Origin: Catenuloplanes niger
GTDB lineage: Bacteria; Actinomycetota; Actinomycetes; Mycobacteriales; Micromonosporaceae
Direction of reading: 5' to 3'
NCBI RefSeq assembly: GCF_031458255.1
Contig: NZ_JAVDYC010000001.1
Location: 2,365,001 to 2,429,000 of the forward strand
Length of the DNA stretch: 64,000 nucleotides
The notes below the pieces were generated by a model. That model saw only the letters and a program-made list of their open reading frames with translations, did not search any database and was not told the origin of the DNA. The stretch's first letter is position 1. Every line of letters begins with the position of its first letter. Below, in pieces: positions 26,245 through 34,469 of the stretch. The translations under genes were made by a program, and so were the position numbers.

Positions 26245-27084
26245 ATGTCCACCACCCTCAGCCCGGCGCGGATGGCCCGGGCGGCCGAGGACGCCGCGGT
26301 CGCCAAGGCCACCGGACGGCCGCTGAAGACGTTCATGCTCGGCCTCACCGGCGGCGGATACATCGCGCTGGGCTTCGTCTTCCACACCACCAGCCAGGTC
26401 GGCGCGGCGGACGCCGGATGGCCGGGCGCGGCGAAGGTGCTGGGCGGCGTCGTGTTCGCCACCGGCCTGGTGCTGGTCGTGCTGACCGGCGCGGAACTGT
26501 TCACGTCCTCGACGCTGACGCTCGTCGCGCGCGCCAGCGGCCGCATCACGTGGTTCCACCTGCTGCGCAACTGGACGGTCGGCTACCTGGCGAACGCGGC
26601 CGGCGCCGCCACCGTGGTCGCGCTCGTCCACCTCGGCGGCGTCTGGCACCAGGCGAACGGCGCCTGGGGCGAGGTGGTCCTGACCGGCGCGCTGACGAAG
26701 GTCCGGCACACCCCGGTCGAGGCGTTCGCGCTCGGCGTCCTGTGCAACCTGCTGGTCTGCGTGGCCGTCTGGGCCGCCTACTCCGGCCGCACCACCACCG
26801 ACCGGGTCGTGGCCGTCACCATGCCGGTCGCGCTCTTCGTCTCGGCCGGCTTCGAGCACTCGGTGGCGAACATGTTCCTGATCCCGCTGGCCCTGCTGAT
26901 CAAGTCCGGCGCCGGCGCCGAGTTCTGGTCCGCGACCGGCCTCACCGAGGCCGCCTGCTCGGACCTGACCTGGCCGAACTTCCTCCTGCACAACCTGCTC
27001 CCGGTCACCGCCGGCAACATCGTCGGCGGCGGCCTGATGATCGGCGTCTTCTACTGGACGATCTTCCACCGCCTCGGCCACTGA
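26245..27084 (+). CDS. Formate/nitrite transporter (FNT) family channel
   Basis: A 279-residue pentameric FNT-type channel with six membrane helices. The slit-loop motif GAELFTSSTLTLVA and the late GFEHSVANMFLIP with the gating His are both intact and diagnostic. VTAGNIVGGGLMIG closes the last helix. FNT proteins move formate, nitrite or small weak acids across the membrane. No nitrite reductase or formate-lyase gene is near, so the substrate is open. The start may be ATG 26245 or ATG 26233; neither has a good ribosome site. Confidence 0.9.
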   Translation: MSTTLSPARMARAAEDAAVAKATGRPLKTFMLGLTGGGYIALGFVFHTTSQVGAADAGWPGAAKVLGGVVFATGLVLVVLTGAELFTSSTLTLVARASGRITWFHLLRNWTVGYLANAAGAATVVALVHLGGVWHQANGAWGEVVLTGALTKVRHTPVEAFALGVLCNLLVCVAVWAAYSGRTTTDRVVAVTMPVALFVSAGFEHSVANMFLIPLALLIKSGAGAEFWSATGLTEAACSDLTWPNFLLHNLLPVTAGNIVGGGLMIGVFYWTIFHRLGH

Positions 27085-27163
27085 CCACCCGCACGAACGG
27101 AACAACCACCCCTCGGGGGTACGCCGGACGCGCGGCCCGCCGTACCCGCACTCCCGCGCCAGC

Positions 27164-27261
27164 GGTCGCCGGTCGCCGGTCGCCGGTCGCCGGTCGCCGG
27201 TCGCCGGCTGACGGTCGCCGGCTGACGGTCGCCGGCTGACGGTCGCCGGCTGACGGTCGCG
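27164..27261. repeat. 7-bp/14-bp tandem repeat array
   Basis: Six copies of GGTCGCC (from 27164) run into alternating GGCTGAC and GGTCGCC 7-mers, that is 14-bp units, to 27261. All repeat in strict 7-base phase. It occupies part of the 421-bp gene-free stretch 27085-27505 between the FNT gene and moeA. The rest of that stretch shows no gene. Confidence 0.9.
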
Positions 27262-27505
27262 GGCTCAGGCATCACCGCGCTCAGCGGCGCGACGACTCGC
27301 GCGGTCGATCCGGCGCGATGATGCGCGGGCCGCCCGGCCCGACGCGGAACGGCGCCACGGAACGCGCGGCCGGGTAATCACCCTCCGCGATATCGCCGCC
27401 ACGCGGGAGGTGCCGGCCCGGCCGCGCCGGCTCGCGGTTTGGGGGAATCGGGGGCGCGGGGCAATACTCGGCGAAAGATCGCCGAGGAGATCCGAGGTCA
27501 TCGCC

Positions 27506-28717
27506 GTGCCGACGTCACCGGGGACCGATGCCCACGCCGACCCGCACGTCGCGGCGCCGCGGGTGGCCGCGGGCATGGCCTGGCACCGTGCCCACCACCT
27601 GGCCGGCACGCTGCCGCATCCGCTGGCCGCGGAGCGGGTGCCGCTGGACCGGGCGCACGGCCGGACGCTCGCCGAGCCGGCCACCTCGGCCGCGCTGCTG
27701 CCCGGCACGGACACCGCGGCGATGGACGGGTACGCGATCTCCGGCCGGGCGCCGTGGCGGGTGATCGGCCGGATCCTGGCCGGGCAGCCCGCGACCGTGA
27801 CGCTCACCGCCGGCACGGCCGTGGAGATCGCCACCGGCGCGCCGGTCCCGGCCGGCGCGGACGCGGTCATCCCGGTCGAGCGGTGCCACGTCGACGGCGA
27901 CACGGTCAGCCCGTCGGAGACCGGCCCGGCCCGCACCCACATCCGCTACGCCGGCGAGGACCTGCGGCCCGGCCGGTTGCTCGCGCCGGCCGGCACCCGG
28001 GTCACCGCCGCGCTGACCGGCCTGGCCGCGCACGCCGGCCTGGACGAGCTGGTGGTGCGGCGAAGCCCGCGGGTGTGGCTGACCGCGACCGGCGACGAGA
28101 TCATCGGTGCCGGCGTGCCGGCGGCCGGCCAGGTCCGGGACGCGCTGACGCCGCTGCTCACCGCGCTGCTCACCGGCACCGGCGCCACGCCGGCCGGGGC
28201 CGCGCACGTGCCGGACCGGGCCGAGCTGCTGGCCGCCGCGCTCGCCGGCCCGGACTGGGACGTGATGGCCGTGACCGGCTCGTCGTCGGTCGGCCGCGCG
28301 GATCACCTGCACCGCGTGCTCACCCGGGCCGGTGCGCGCTGGCACGTGGACGGCGTCGCCTGCCGGCCCGGTCATCCGCAGGCGCTGGCGGAGCTGCCCG
28401 GCGGCCGGTGGGTGGTGGGCCTGCCCGGCAACCCGTACGCCGCGCTGGTCGGCGCCGTGACGCTGCTGCGTCCGCTGCTGGACGCGGTGCAGGGCCGGGC
28501 GCCGCGCGAGCCGCTGCGCCTGCCGGTGACCGGGAAGGTCGAGCCGTACGACGACGGCACCCGGCTCGTCCCGGTGCACGTGACCGGCGGGCGGGCCACC
28601 GTGGTGCCGGGCTCCCGGCCGGCCAGCCTGCTCTCCGCCGCGACCGCGGACGCGCTGGCCGTGATCCCGTCCGGCTGGGCGCAGGGCGACGCCGCCGAGC
28701 TGCTACCGATGCAGTGA
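27506..28717 (+). CDS. moeA: Molybdopterin molybdotransferase MoeA
   Basis: MoeA inserts molybdate into adenylated molybdopterin. The 403-residue protein from GTG 27506 (GAGGT at 27494-27498) has PGTDTAAMDGYAI, matching the S-A-M-D-G-Y-A core, EIATGAPVPAGADAVIPVE, TGDEI, and GLPGNPYAALV near the C-terminus. The usual TGGVSMG loop reads TGSSSVGRADHL, a deviation at the Mo/nucleotide site, so activity may differ. No other molybdenum cofactor genes are in the window. The 3' end overlaps the convergent DUF2000 gene by 15 bp. Confidence 0.88.
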   Translation: MPTSPGTDAHADPHVAAPRVAAGMAWHRAHHLAGTLPHPLAAERVPLDRAHGRTLAEPATSAALLPGTDTAAMDGYAISGRAPWRVIGRILAGQPATVTLTAGTAVEIATGAPVPAGADAVIPVERCHVDGDTVSPSETGPARTHIRYAGEDLRPGRLLAPAGTRVTAALTGLAAHAGLDELVVRRSPRVWLTATGDEIIGAGVPAAGQVRDALTPLLTALLTGTGATPAGAAHVPDRAELLAAALAGPDWDVMAVTGSSSVGRADHLHRVLTRAGARWHVDGVACRPGHPQALAELPGGRWVVGLPGNPYAALVGAVTLLRPLLDAVQGRAPREPLRLPVTGKVEPYDDGTRLVPVHVTGGRATVVPGSRPASLLSAATADALAVIPSGWAQGDAAELLPMQ

Positions 28718-29122
28718 CGCACCCTTGAGGATCTTGTCGACCGCGTTCTTCGGCGCGTGCAGGCCGATCCCGACCAGGTTCAGGTCGTCGCGCTTGACCG
28801 CGGCCACCGCCTCCCGGTTCGCCTCGTCGTGGCCGGTGCGGAACAGCTCCTCCGTAAAGATCGTCATCGGCACGTCGCGGGACAGCGCCCGCTCGTGCGC
28901 GGCGGTGAGCAGCGCGGCGTCGCCCGCGAAGACCAGCACCGGCTGGCCGAACATCGGCAGGTAGGCAGTGCCGTCCGCGTCCGCGTAGGGCTCGCCCAGC
29001 AGGTGCGGCCGGGTCCCGGCGAGGCCGCTGACCAGGAACGCGGTGACGTTCAGCCGCTGCCAGGTCAGCAGGTCGTCGCGGAGCAGGACGGCAATCTTGG
29101 TGTCGAATCGGACCGTACTCAT
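28703..29122 (-). CDS. DUF2000 family protein
   Basis: A 139-residue protein opening STVRFDTKIAVLLRDDLLTWQRLN, with LPMFGQPVLVFAG and VGIGLHAPKNAVDKILKG. The pattern of an N-terminal KIA-V-L-R-D strand and a late G-LHG/LHA-P-K-x-V-D motif is that of DUF2000. Its function is unknown; the fold is a small alpha/beta domain. Its ATG is 51 bp from that of a divergently transcribed AraC regulator, an arrangement that suggests the regulator controls it. Confidence 0.85.
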   Translation of the reverse strand: MSTVRFDTKIAVLLRDDLLTWQRLNVTAFLVSGLAGTRPHLLGEPYADADGTAYLPMFGQPVLVFAGDAALLTAAHERALSRDVPMTIFTEELFRTGHDEANREAVAAVKRDDLNLVGIGLHAPKNAVDKILKGASLHR

Positions 29123-29173
29123 GGCGACCAGCCTCGCGCCGGCCCGCACCCGGAGTCTTGTACGTTTCTCACC

Positions 29174-29980
29174 ATGCGTGAGCTGGTCACGGCCTGGCGG
29201 CCGGCGGTCGCGGGCGTGCGGGAGGTGTTCCACGCCCGGTTCGTCGCGCACGCGTACCCCGCGCACACGCACGACGCCTGGACGCTGCTGATCGTCGACG
29301 ACGGCGCGATCACGTACGACCTGGAGCAGGCCCACCACGGCACGGTCGGCGGGACGGTCACGCTGCTGCCGCCGCACGTGCCGCACGACGGCCGGGCCGC
29401 CACCACGCGCGGTTTCCGCAAACGGGTGCTCTACCTGGACCCGGACGTGCTCGGCGCGGACCTGATCGGCGCGGCCGTGGACCGGCCCGGCCTGACCGAC
29501 CCGCCGCTCCGGCAGGCCGTGCACCGGCTGCACACCGCGCTGGCCGGTCCGGGCGACGCGCTGGAGGCGGAGAGCCGGCTGACGCTGATCCGCGACCGGC
29601 TCCGCACCCACCTGTTGCCGCACGTGCCCGCCGGGCCGCCACCGCCGAGGGGCCTGGCCGACGATCTGCGGGCGCTGCTGGACCGGGACACCGCGGCCGG
29701 CCTGACGCTGCGCGACGCGGCCGCGGAGCTGCATGCCCACCCGAGTCACCTGGTCCGCGCGTTCACCCGCGCGTTCGGGCTGCCGCCGCACCGTTACCTC
29801 ACCGGCCGCCGGGTGGACGCGGCCCGCCGGATGCTGCTGGCCGGGATGCCGCCCGCCGAGGTCGCGACCGCGGCCGGTTTCCACGACCAGCCGCACCTGA
29901 ACCGCCACTTCACGAAGGTTCTGGGCGTCACGCCCGGCCGCTTCGCGGCACGATCGAAACCCGGCGCCGGTACACGGTGA
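29174..29980 (+). CDS. AraC family transcriptional regulator
   Basis: A 268-residue regulator from ATG 29174. An N-terminal AraC-type cupin domain (residues 10-100) has HAYPAHTHDAWTLLIVDDG and VTLLPPHVPHDGR. The C-terminal double HTH (about 165-260) has TLRDAAAELHAHPSHLVRAFTRAFG and GFHDQPHLNRHFTKVLGVTPGRF (quoted in parts), the standard AraC signature. It is divergent from DUF2000 with 51 bp between, so it probably binds there. The effector is unknown. Confidence 0.92.
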   Translation: MRELVTAWRPAVAGVREVFHARFVAHAYPAHTHDAWTLLIVDDGAITYDLEQAHHGTVGGTVTLLPPHVPHDGRAATTRGFRKRVLYLDPDVLGADLIGAAVDRPGLTDPPLRQAVHRLHTALAGPGDALEAESRLTLIRDRLRTHLLPHVPAGPPPPRGLADDLRALLDRDTAAGLTLRDAAAELHAHPSHLVRAFTRAFGLPPHRYLTGRRVDAARRMLLAGMPPAEVATAAGFHDQPHLNRHFTKVLGVTPGRFAARSKPGAGTR

Positions 29981-30032
29981 GCGCTCCGGCCGCGGCCGGA
30001 GCGCTCACCCGTCCCCCGATGGACGGATCTTC

Positions 30033-31289
30033 CTAGCCGTCGAGCCGCACGGCGCCCGGCAGGAGCGGGACGTCCGTGCCGCCGGCGGTCCGGAGCTGAT
30101 CGGCGCCGGTGCCGTCCTGCGGCCCGCACACACCCGCGACGATCAGGTTGTTGAACGCGGCCTGCATCGCCGGGTCCGGGTAGAAGTTGAGGCCGAAGTT
30201 CATCCCGAAGGCGAACTGGGTGCGCCCGTCGAGCGAGGTGAGCACCTGGGTGACCTGGCCGACCACGCCGCCGTCGTGCCCCCAGAACGTGCCGCACGGC
30301 AGCTGCAGCGCGTAGATGCCGAGCCCGTAGCGCAGCACGTCCGGCTGCTCCGGGAACCACGGCACGGTCTCCAGCAGCGCCTTCTGCTGCGCCGGCTTGA
30401 GCAGCCGGCCGGTGATCAGCGCGCGGTAGAAGTCGTTCAGGTCGGTCGTGGTGGAGATCAGCTCGCCGGCCGTCCACGCCCAGGTCATGTTGTAGACGCT
30501 GAAGTCCCGCAGCGTGATCTCGCCGGTCTGCTCGTCCGGCAGGGCCACGTACGCGCCCGCGTGCGGCCCGCGGATGTGCGGGTCACGCCCGGGGAAGTAC
30601 GTGTCGCGCAGCCCCAGCGGCCGGATGATCCGCCGGTTGATCTCCTTCTCCACGTCGTTACCGGTCACCTTCTCGATGATCAGCCCCGCCAGGACGTAGT
30701 TCGTGTTCGAGTAGGAGAGCCGCTCGCCCGGCGCCCCCGTGTCCGGGAACGACTGCCCGAGCCGGACCAGTTCGTCCGGCGTGAACGTCCGCGTCTGCCA
30801 CTCCTCGACCACCTCGAACGAGTTCAGCGCGGACGTGTAGTTGCCGATGCCGCTGGTGTGGTTGAGCAGCTGGCGCACCGTGATGTCCGGGTCCAGACCG
30901 AAGCGCGGCAGCAGCCTGTCCACGCTGGTGTCCAGCGACAGCCGGCGCTCCCCCACCAGCTGCAGCACGGTGGTGGAGACGAACGTCTTGGTGACGCTGC
31001 CGATCCGGTGCCGCGAGTCCGGCCGGGCCGGCGCGCCGGTCTCCGTGAACGCCACGCCGGACGCCCCGGTGAACGTCTTGCCGTCCCGCCGCACCTGCAC
31101 GTACGAGCCCGGCACGCCGGACTCGGTGACCGCGTCCAGGAAAGGCTGGATCTCGGCCGCGAGCTGGTTCTTCGGTGCTGCGGTCGCCACCCCCGTGTGG
31201 GCCAGCGCCGCGGTGCCGGCCAGCACGGTGGCCACGAGCGCCGCCCCGGTCCGGCTCCACAGTCCTCTGTTACGCCATGGTTTCGACAT
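30033..31289 (-). CDS. Secreted serine hydrolase (beta-lactamase/DD-peptidase fold)
   Basis: A 418-residue secreted class C beta-lactamase-family enzyme. A signal peptide ends at about residue 38 (GVATAAPK). The catalytic triad motifs are S98-V-T-K101 in IGSVTKTFVS, Y193-S-N in LSYSNTNYVLAG, and GHDGG as the third (H/K-x-G) motif. These match DD-carboxypeptidase and esterase members related to Streptomyces R61. It may trim peptidoglycan or hydrolyse an ester or amide outside the cell. I chose ATG 31289; an upstream GTG at 31358 would give an Arg-rich extension that does not fit a signal peptide. Confidence 0.9.
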   Translation of the reverse strand: MSKPWRNRGLWSRTGAALVATVLAGTAALAHTGVATAAPKNQLAAEIQPFLDAVTESGVPGSYVQVRRDGKTFTGASGVAFTETGAPARPDSRHRIGSVTKTFVSTTVLQLVGERRLSLDTSVDRLLPRFGLDPDITVRQLLNHTSGIGNYTSALNSFEVVEEWQTRTFTPDELVRLGQSFPDTGAPGERLSYSNTNYVLAGLIIEKVTGNDVEKEINRRIIRPLGLRDTYFPGRDPHIRGPHAGAYVALPDEQTGEITLRDFSVYNMTWAWTAGELISTTTDLNDFYRALITGRLLKPAQQKALLETVPWFPEQPDVLRYGLGIYALQLPCGTFWGHDGGVVGQVTQVLTSLDGRTQFAFGMNFGLNFYPDPAMQAAFNNLIVAGVCGPQDGTGADQLRTAGGTDVPLLPGAVRLDG

Positions 31290-31872
31290 GCGTCCATCCT
31301 GGCCGGTGCGCACCGCCGCGGTCGTCGCCCGCGCAGCGGAACTCCGTCTCCGTCTCACGACGGACCCGAAAGGGCCGCCATCCGCGTACGGGATGAGGAT
31401 GATCCACTCCGCCAGGCTGCGATCTGCCAGGTCGCAGAATGGGGTCTGGCGTTATGCCCAGGGGCGTGCCAGACTGATTTTACGGTTGGAGTGGAACTGC
31501 AGATCGGTTTAAGCGAAGCGGCAGGACGGTTTAAGCGAAGCAGCAGATCGGCACTGCAGCAGACCGGGAGTTGGCGCACGGCTCACCGGGATGCCGGCAG
31601 AAGAGTGAACGAAGGCACCTGGCGGCAACCGGGTGCCTTCGTGGCGTCTCGGCCTAGCTCATCCTTCGGCGCACGGGAACCATCCCCCACACGGTCCACA
31701 CCGGCACCAGCGGCTCGCGATCCATTGACGGCAACGGTTTCCGCCGTTCAGCGGCACAACGGCGAGTCGGGCACACGGCACCATGTCAACCCCGTAAGAT
31801 GGATCGCAGGATGCGACCTCGCAGATCGCTTTCTGCAACACGTGACCTTCCTACATAGGGGATCTGGACGTC
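31290..31872. other. Gene-free region with short repeats and dyads upstream of the Scr1-type regulator
   Basis: No convincing gene in 583 bp. It contains two copies of a 22-bp direct repeat, CGGTTTAAGCGAAGC plus 7 bases (starting at 31505 and 31527), a hairpin with 11-bp arms (31609-31619/31632-31642), and two dyads with TGCGA and TCGCA half sites. One is at 31418-31436 (10 bases between half sites) and one at 31812-31823 (2 bases between). The second lies about 50 bp before the HTH gene, which suggests a binding site for that regulator. Confidence 0.6.
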
Positions 31873-32799
31873 ATGACCACGCCTCCGGGCGAATCGCCGG
31901 CCGTCGCGCGGCGCCGGCTGAGGCTCGCCCTTCGGCGAGCCCGCGAGGAGATGGGTTACACCCAGCATCAGGTCGCGGAGGAGATGGAGTGGTCCATCTC
32001 CAAGGTGATGCGCATCGAGAGCGGTGAGGTCACCGTCTCGGTCAACGACACGCGCTCCCTCCTGACATACCTCGGCGTGACCGACCGGGACGAGGTTGCC
32101 CGCCTGGTCCAGTCCGCACGGGACGCTCGGAAGCGCGAGTGGTGGGACGAGCCGCGCTATCGCGAGCACGTGCCGCCGGCGCTGCGCCGTCTCATCCAGT
32201 TCGAGACCGAGGCGCGCGAGATCCACTACTTCTACCCGATGATCATCCCGGGTCCGCTCCAGGTGGAGGACTACGCCCGCGCGATCCTCCGGTCCCACTT
32301 CGGCACGTCGGACAACGCCGTCGGCGAGGTGCGCCTCGAGGCTCGGCAGCGCCGGCGGCAGGCGTTCCTCGGCCGCCGCGACGACCCGACGGTGCGGCTC
32401 CTGCTGGACGAGTCCGTGCTCTACCGGACGCTCGGCGACTTCAACCTGCTCTCGAAGCAGCTCTTCGACCTGCACTCGCTCGCCGCGCAGAGCCGCATCC
32501 GGGTGCGGATCATCCCGTTCACCGCGGACATCGCGTTCCCCCTCCTCGGCACCTTCGAGATTTACGGACTGTCCAAGTCCGACAACGACTCCACGGACGG
32601 CATCGACGATGCCGTGATGTACCGGGAGAGTGACCAGCTCGATGAACTGGTCGAAGACCAAGCAGCTGTCAGCAGACACCTATCGGTGTTCGAGGACATG
32701 TGGACCGGTGCACTCGACGAGGCCCGGTCCACACAAATGATCTTGGAATCGGCGCAACATGCCGCGTCCAAGGCGAGCAAAACCGCGACTTCGGGGTGA
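31873..32799 (+). CDS. Scr1/WhiJ-type XRE helix-turn-helix regulator with DUF5753
   Basis: A 308-residue regulator. Residues 12-70 form an XRE HTH, LRLALRRAREEMGYTQHQVAE followed by WSISKVMRIESGEVTVS (quoted in two parts). The remainder is DUF5753 (Scr1), with FYPMIIPGPLQVEDYARAIL, the P-G-L-L/Q-Q-T/V-x-x-Y-A motif, and VRIIPFTADIAFPLLGTFEI. Actinomycetes carry many such genes paired with small DUF397 proteins; whiJ in Streptomyces is the best studied and affects sporulation. Two DUF397 genes follow directly. These pairs have also been described as toxin-antitoxin-like, but this is not established. Confidence 0.92.
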   Translation: MTTPPGESPAVARRRLRLALRRAREEMGYTQHQVAEEMEWSISKVMRIESGEVTVSVNDTRSLLTYLGVTDRDEVARLVQSARDARKREWWDEPRYREHVPPALRRLIQFETEAREIHYFYPMIIPGPLQVEDYARAILRSHFGTSDNAVGEVRLEARQRRRQAFLGRRDDPTVRLLLDESVLYRTLGDFNLLSKQLFDLHSLAAQSRIRVRIIPFTADIAFPLLGTFEIYGLSKSDNDSTDGIDDAVMYRESDQLDELVEDQAAVSRHLSVFEDMWTGALDEARSTQMILESAQHAASKASKTATSG

Positions 32800-32841
32800 T
32801 CCGGCCAACCGGACGCCCGCATGAGAAAGAGGCAAAACCAC

Positions 32842-33042
32842 GTGACAACGGACGCTATGCCCGCCGGATGGCGCAAGAGCACCTACTGCGGCAGCGGGGC
32901 ATGTGTCGAGGTTGCGACTGATAGCGCACACCGATACATGAGGGACGCAAAGAAGATCGACAGCCCGATCCTGGCCTTTTCGAACGCGGCCTGGGGCTCC
33001 TTCATCGCCGACGTCAAGAACGGCGAGATCAGCACTAAGTGA
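32842..33042 (+). CDS. DUF397 protein 1 (partner of the DUF5753 regulator)
   Basis: A 66-residue DUF397 protein. I start at GTG 32842, which has GAGG about 9 bases upstream; ATG 32821 would add 7 residues. The fold core is WRKSTYCGSGACVEVATD, the normal W-x-K-S-S-x-S/C-x-G-x-x-C-V-E-V-A pattern. The C-terminal half ends AWGSFIADVKNGEI, matching A-W-x-x-F-x-x-x-V-x-x-G. It lies 42 bp after the HTH gene. The likely role is a modulator of the HTH protein. Confidence 0.88.
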   Translation: MTTDAMPAGWRKSTYCGSGACVEVATDSAHRYMRDAKKIDSPILAFSNAAWGSFIADVKNGEISTK

Positions 33043-33051
33043 CGAACGATC

Positions 33052-33087
33052 AAGGAGGTGCGGGCGCGAAGGCGGCCGCACCACCTT
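33052..33087 (+). terminator. Hairpin between the two DUF397 genes
   Basis: A 12-base stem with one mismatch (33052-33063, AAGGAGGTGCGG, pairing with 33076-33087) and a 12-base loop, 9 bp after the first DUF397 stop. There is no T-run. It may attenuate transcription into the second DUF397 gene or protect the upstream message. Confidence 0.55.
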
Positions 33088-33217
33088 GGAAAGGATGAAT
33101 GAATCGGCACGGAACCCCACATTCCAACCATCCCCACTGCCTACTCATTGGCACTGGTTCCCTACTGTGCGCTCATATGCCTATGGTGGAGAGCGAGGCA
33201 CAGGAGGGAGGCACCTC

Positions 33218-33415
33218 ATGCAAACCGATCTGCGACTCCGGTGGCGCAAGCGATGCGGCACCGGGGCGTGCGTGGAGGTGGCGACGACGCCATCCGCCGC
33301 GTACGTGCGCGACTCCAAGGAACCACAGGGCGACCGACTTGCCGTGTCGGGGTCCGCCTGGAGCGCGTTCCTCAGCGCCGTCGCCGAGGGCGGCATTCCG
33401 ACCGACCGTCACTAG
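33218..33415 (+). CDS. DUF397 protein 2
   Basis: A 65-residue DUF397 protein beginning QTDLRLRWRKRCGTGACVEVATT after its Met at 33218, with AGGAGGG about 10 bases upstream. It keeps the W-R-K, C-x-x-G-A-C-V-E-V-A and A-W-x-A-F-L pattern of DUF397 but is clearly diverged from its neighbour (the Ser-Thr-Tyr after K is shortened). It is separated from DUF397 protein 1 by 175 bp containing a hairpin. It converges with the TetR gene. Confidence 0.85.
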   Translation: MQTDLRLRWRKRCGTGACVEVATTPSAAYVRDSKEPQGDRLAVSGSAWSAFLSAVAEGGIPTDRH

Positions 33416-33461
33416 TGCGCAAGCGGGGGCGGGGCCCAGGCCGCCCCTGGCCGACACGAGC

Positions 33462-34019
33462 TCAGCCGGACCGTCGCTCCGCGGTCCGTTCGATCAGCCC
33501 GAGCAGGTCCTCCAGATCCGCCTCGAACTCCGCGGTCCGCTCCTCCGCCGAACCGGCCGTGAACCGGCCGGTCACCTCCGAGGCGCCGTAGCCGAGGGCG
33601 AACGTCGACAGCATCCGTTGCAGCCGCAGCACCTCCGCGCGGGCCACGCCCGCGTCGCGGAGCGCGTCACGGATGCGTTCCTGCACCCGGTCGGCGTCCT
33701 CCGCCTCACCGGCCGCCGGGCGCGCCACCAGCAGCGGATATGCCCCGGGATGGGTGTGCGCCAGGTCGCGGGCGGCGCGGGCGATCGCGCGCAGCCGGTC
33801 CCGCCAGTCGCCGTCCGACTCCGACGCGTCGTGCAGCTCCTCAAGCAGCTGCCGCACCAGGCCGTCGAGCAGCGCCTCCTTGTTGCCCACGTACGGGTAG
33901 AGCGCCATCGAGCTGAGCCCGACCCGTCGGCCGACGGCACGCATCGAGACCGCGTCCAGGCCGGCCTCGTCCGCGAGTGCCATCGCCTGTCGCAGGATCA
34001 CCCGCTGCTTCTCGTCCAC
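33462..34019 (-). CDS. TetR/AcrR family transcriptional regulator
   Basis: A 185-residue regulator from GTG 34019, opening VDEKQRVILRQAMALADEAG. The TetR HTH lies in residues about 25-48: SMRAVGRRVGLSSMALYPYV, with the characteristic Y-x-Y/H-V-x-N-K-E-A-L-L-D that follows. The ligand domain (about 60-180) is helical and of the TetR_C type with a REVLRLQRML-like region. Upstream reading frame exists to 34262, but it is Pro/Arg-rich and not TetR-like. The target is unknown. A small doubtful gene lies 41 bp upstream on the same strand. Confidence 0.88.
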   Translation of the reverse strand: MDEKQRVILRQAMALADEAGLDAVSMRAVGRRVGLSSMALYPYVGNKEALLDGLVRQLLEELHDASESDGDWRDRLRAIARAARDLAHTHPGAYPLLVARPAAGEAEDADRVQERIRDALRDAGVARAEVLRLQRMLSTFALGYGASEVTGRFTAGSAEERTAEFEADLEDLLGLIERTAERRSG

Positions 34020-34060
34020 CCCACCGAACGTAGAGCGAATCTCGCCCGCACGAGGTGGAA

Positions 34061-34309
34061 TCAGCACCAGCGCCGGGGCGGACGGCCTCGGCCGATCTTG
34101 CGGCGACGGGGGCGGACCGCACCGTGCAGATGCGCGCCGGCCCAGCCGCTGAGGCTGGTCTGGCACCCGCCGGGACTGCCGGAGCCGGCTCGCGGCAGCT
34201 CCGTGTTCTCCTCCGGAGAAGCGTGGGAGCGGTGCTGGCGGGGAACCACCCGGCCACCGCAACCGATGTCGTCCGGCTCGGGGAAGTCCGCTGGACCTTC
34301 CTCCGCCAT
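34061..34309 (-). CDS. Possible small protein of unknown function
   Basis: An 82-residue reading frame from ATG 34309, which has the excellent ribosome site AAGGAGGAG 5 bases upstream. The product starts MAEEGPADFPEPDDIGCGG and ends with a basic tail rich in Arg and Lys (RPRRRKIGRGRPPRRW). It has two or three cysteines but no membrane segment or recognisable domain. It precedes the TetR gene on the same strand. The opposite strand is also open here, and third-position GC is not decisive, so this call rests on the ribosome site alone. Confidence 0.4.
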   Translation of the reverse strand: MAEEGPADFPEPDDIGCGGRVVPRQHRSHASPEENTELPRAGSGSPGGCQTSLSGWAGAHLHGAVRPRRRKIGRGRPPRRWC

Positions 34310-34469
34310 GTTGCTCCTCCTTGCTGAGCGCGTTTCGTGCGGTGCGCGCGGTCGACCGTGGCGCGGCCCCCGCGTACGCACCCGTCGAGAGTAAGCGGTT
34401 TCAGGCGTCGTGGGGACTTCACACGCTGCGGTGAACATCACTCGCGTCCACGCCGTGATCAGGTAATTC

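Noticed and set aside
24558-26570. 670-residue minus-strand frame opposite tctA
   Set aside because: It runs antisense to the well-supported tctA and FNT genes and has no ribosome site or domain.
34055-34327. 90-residue plus-strand frame
   Set aside because: No ribosome site. The minus-strand frame there has a far better one.
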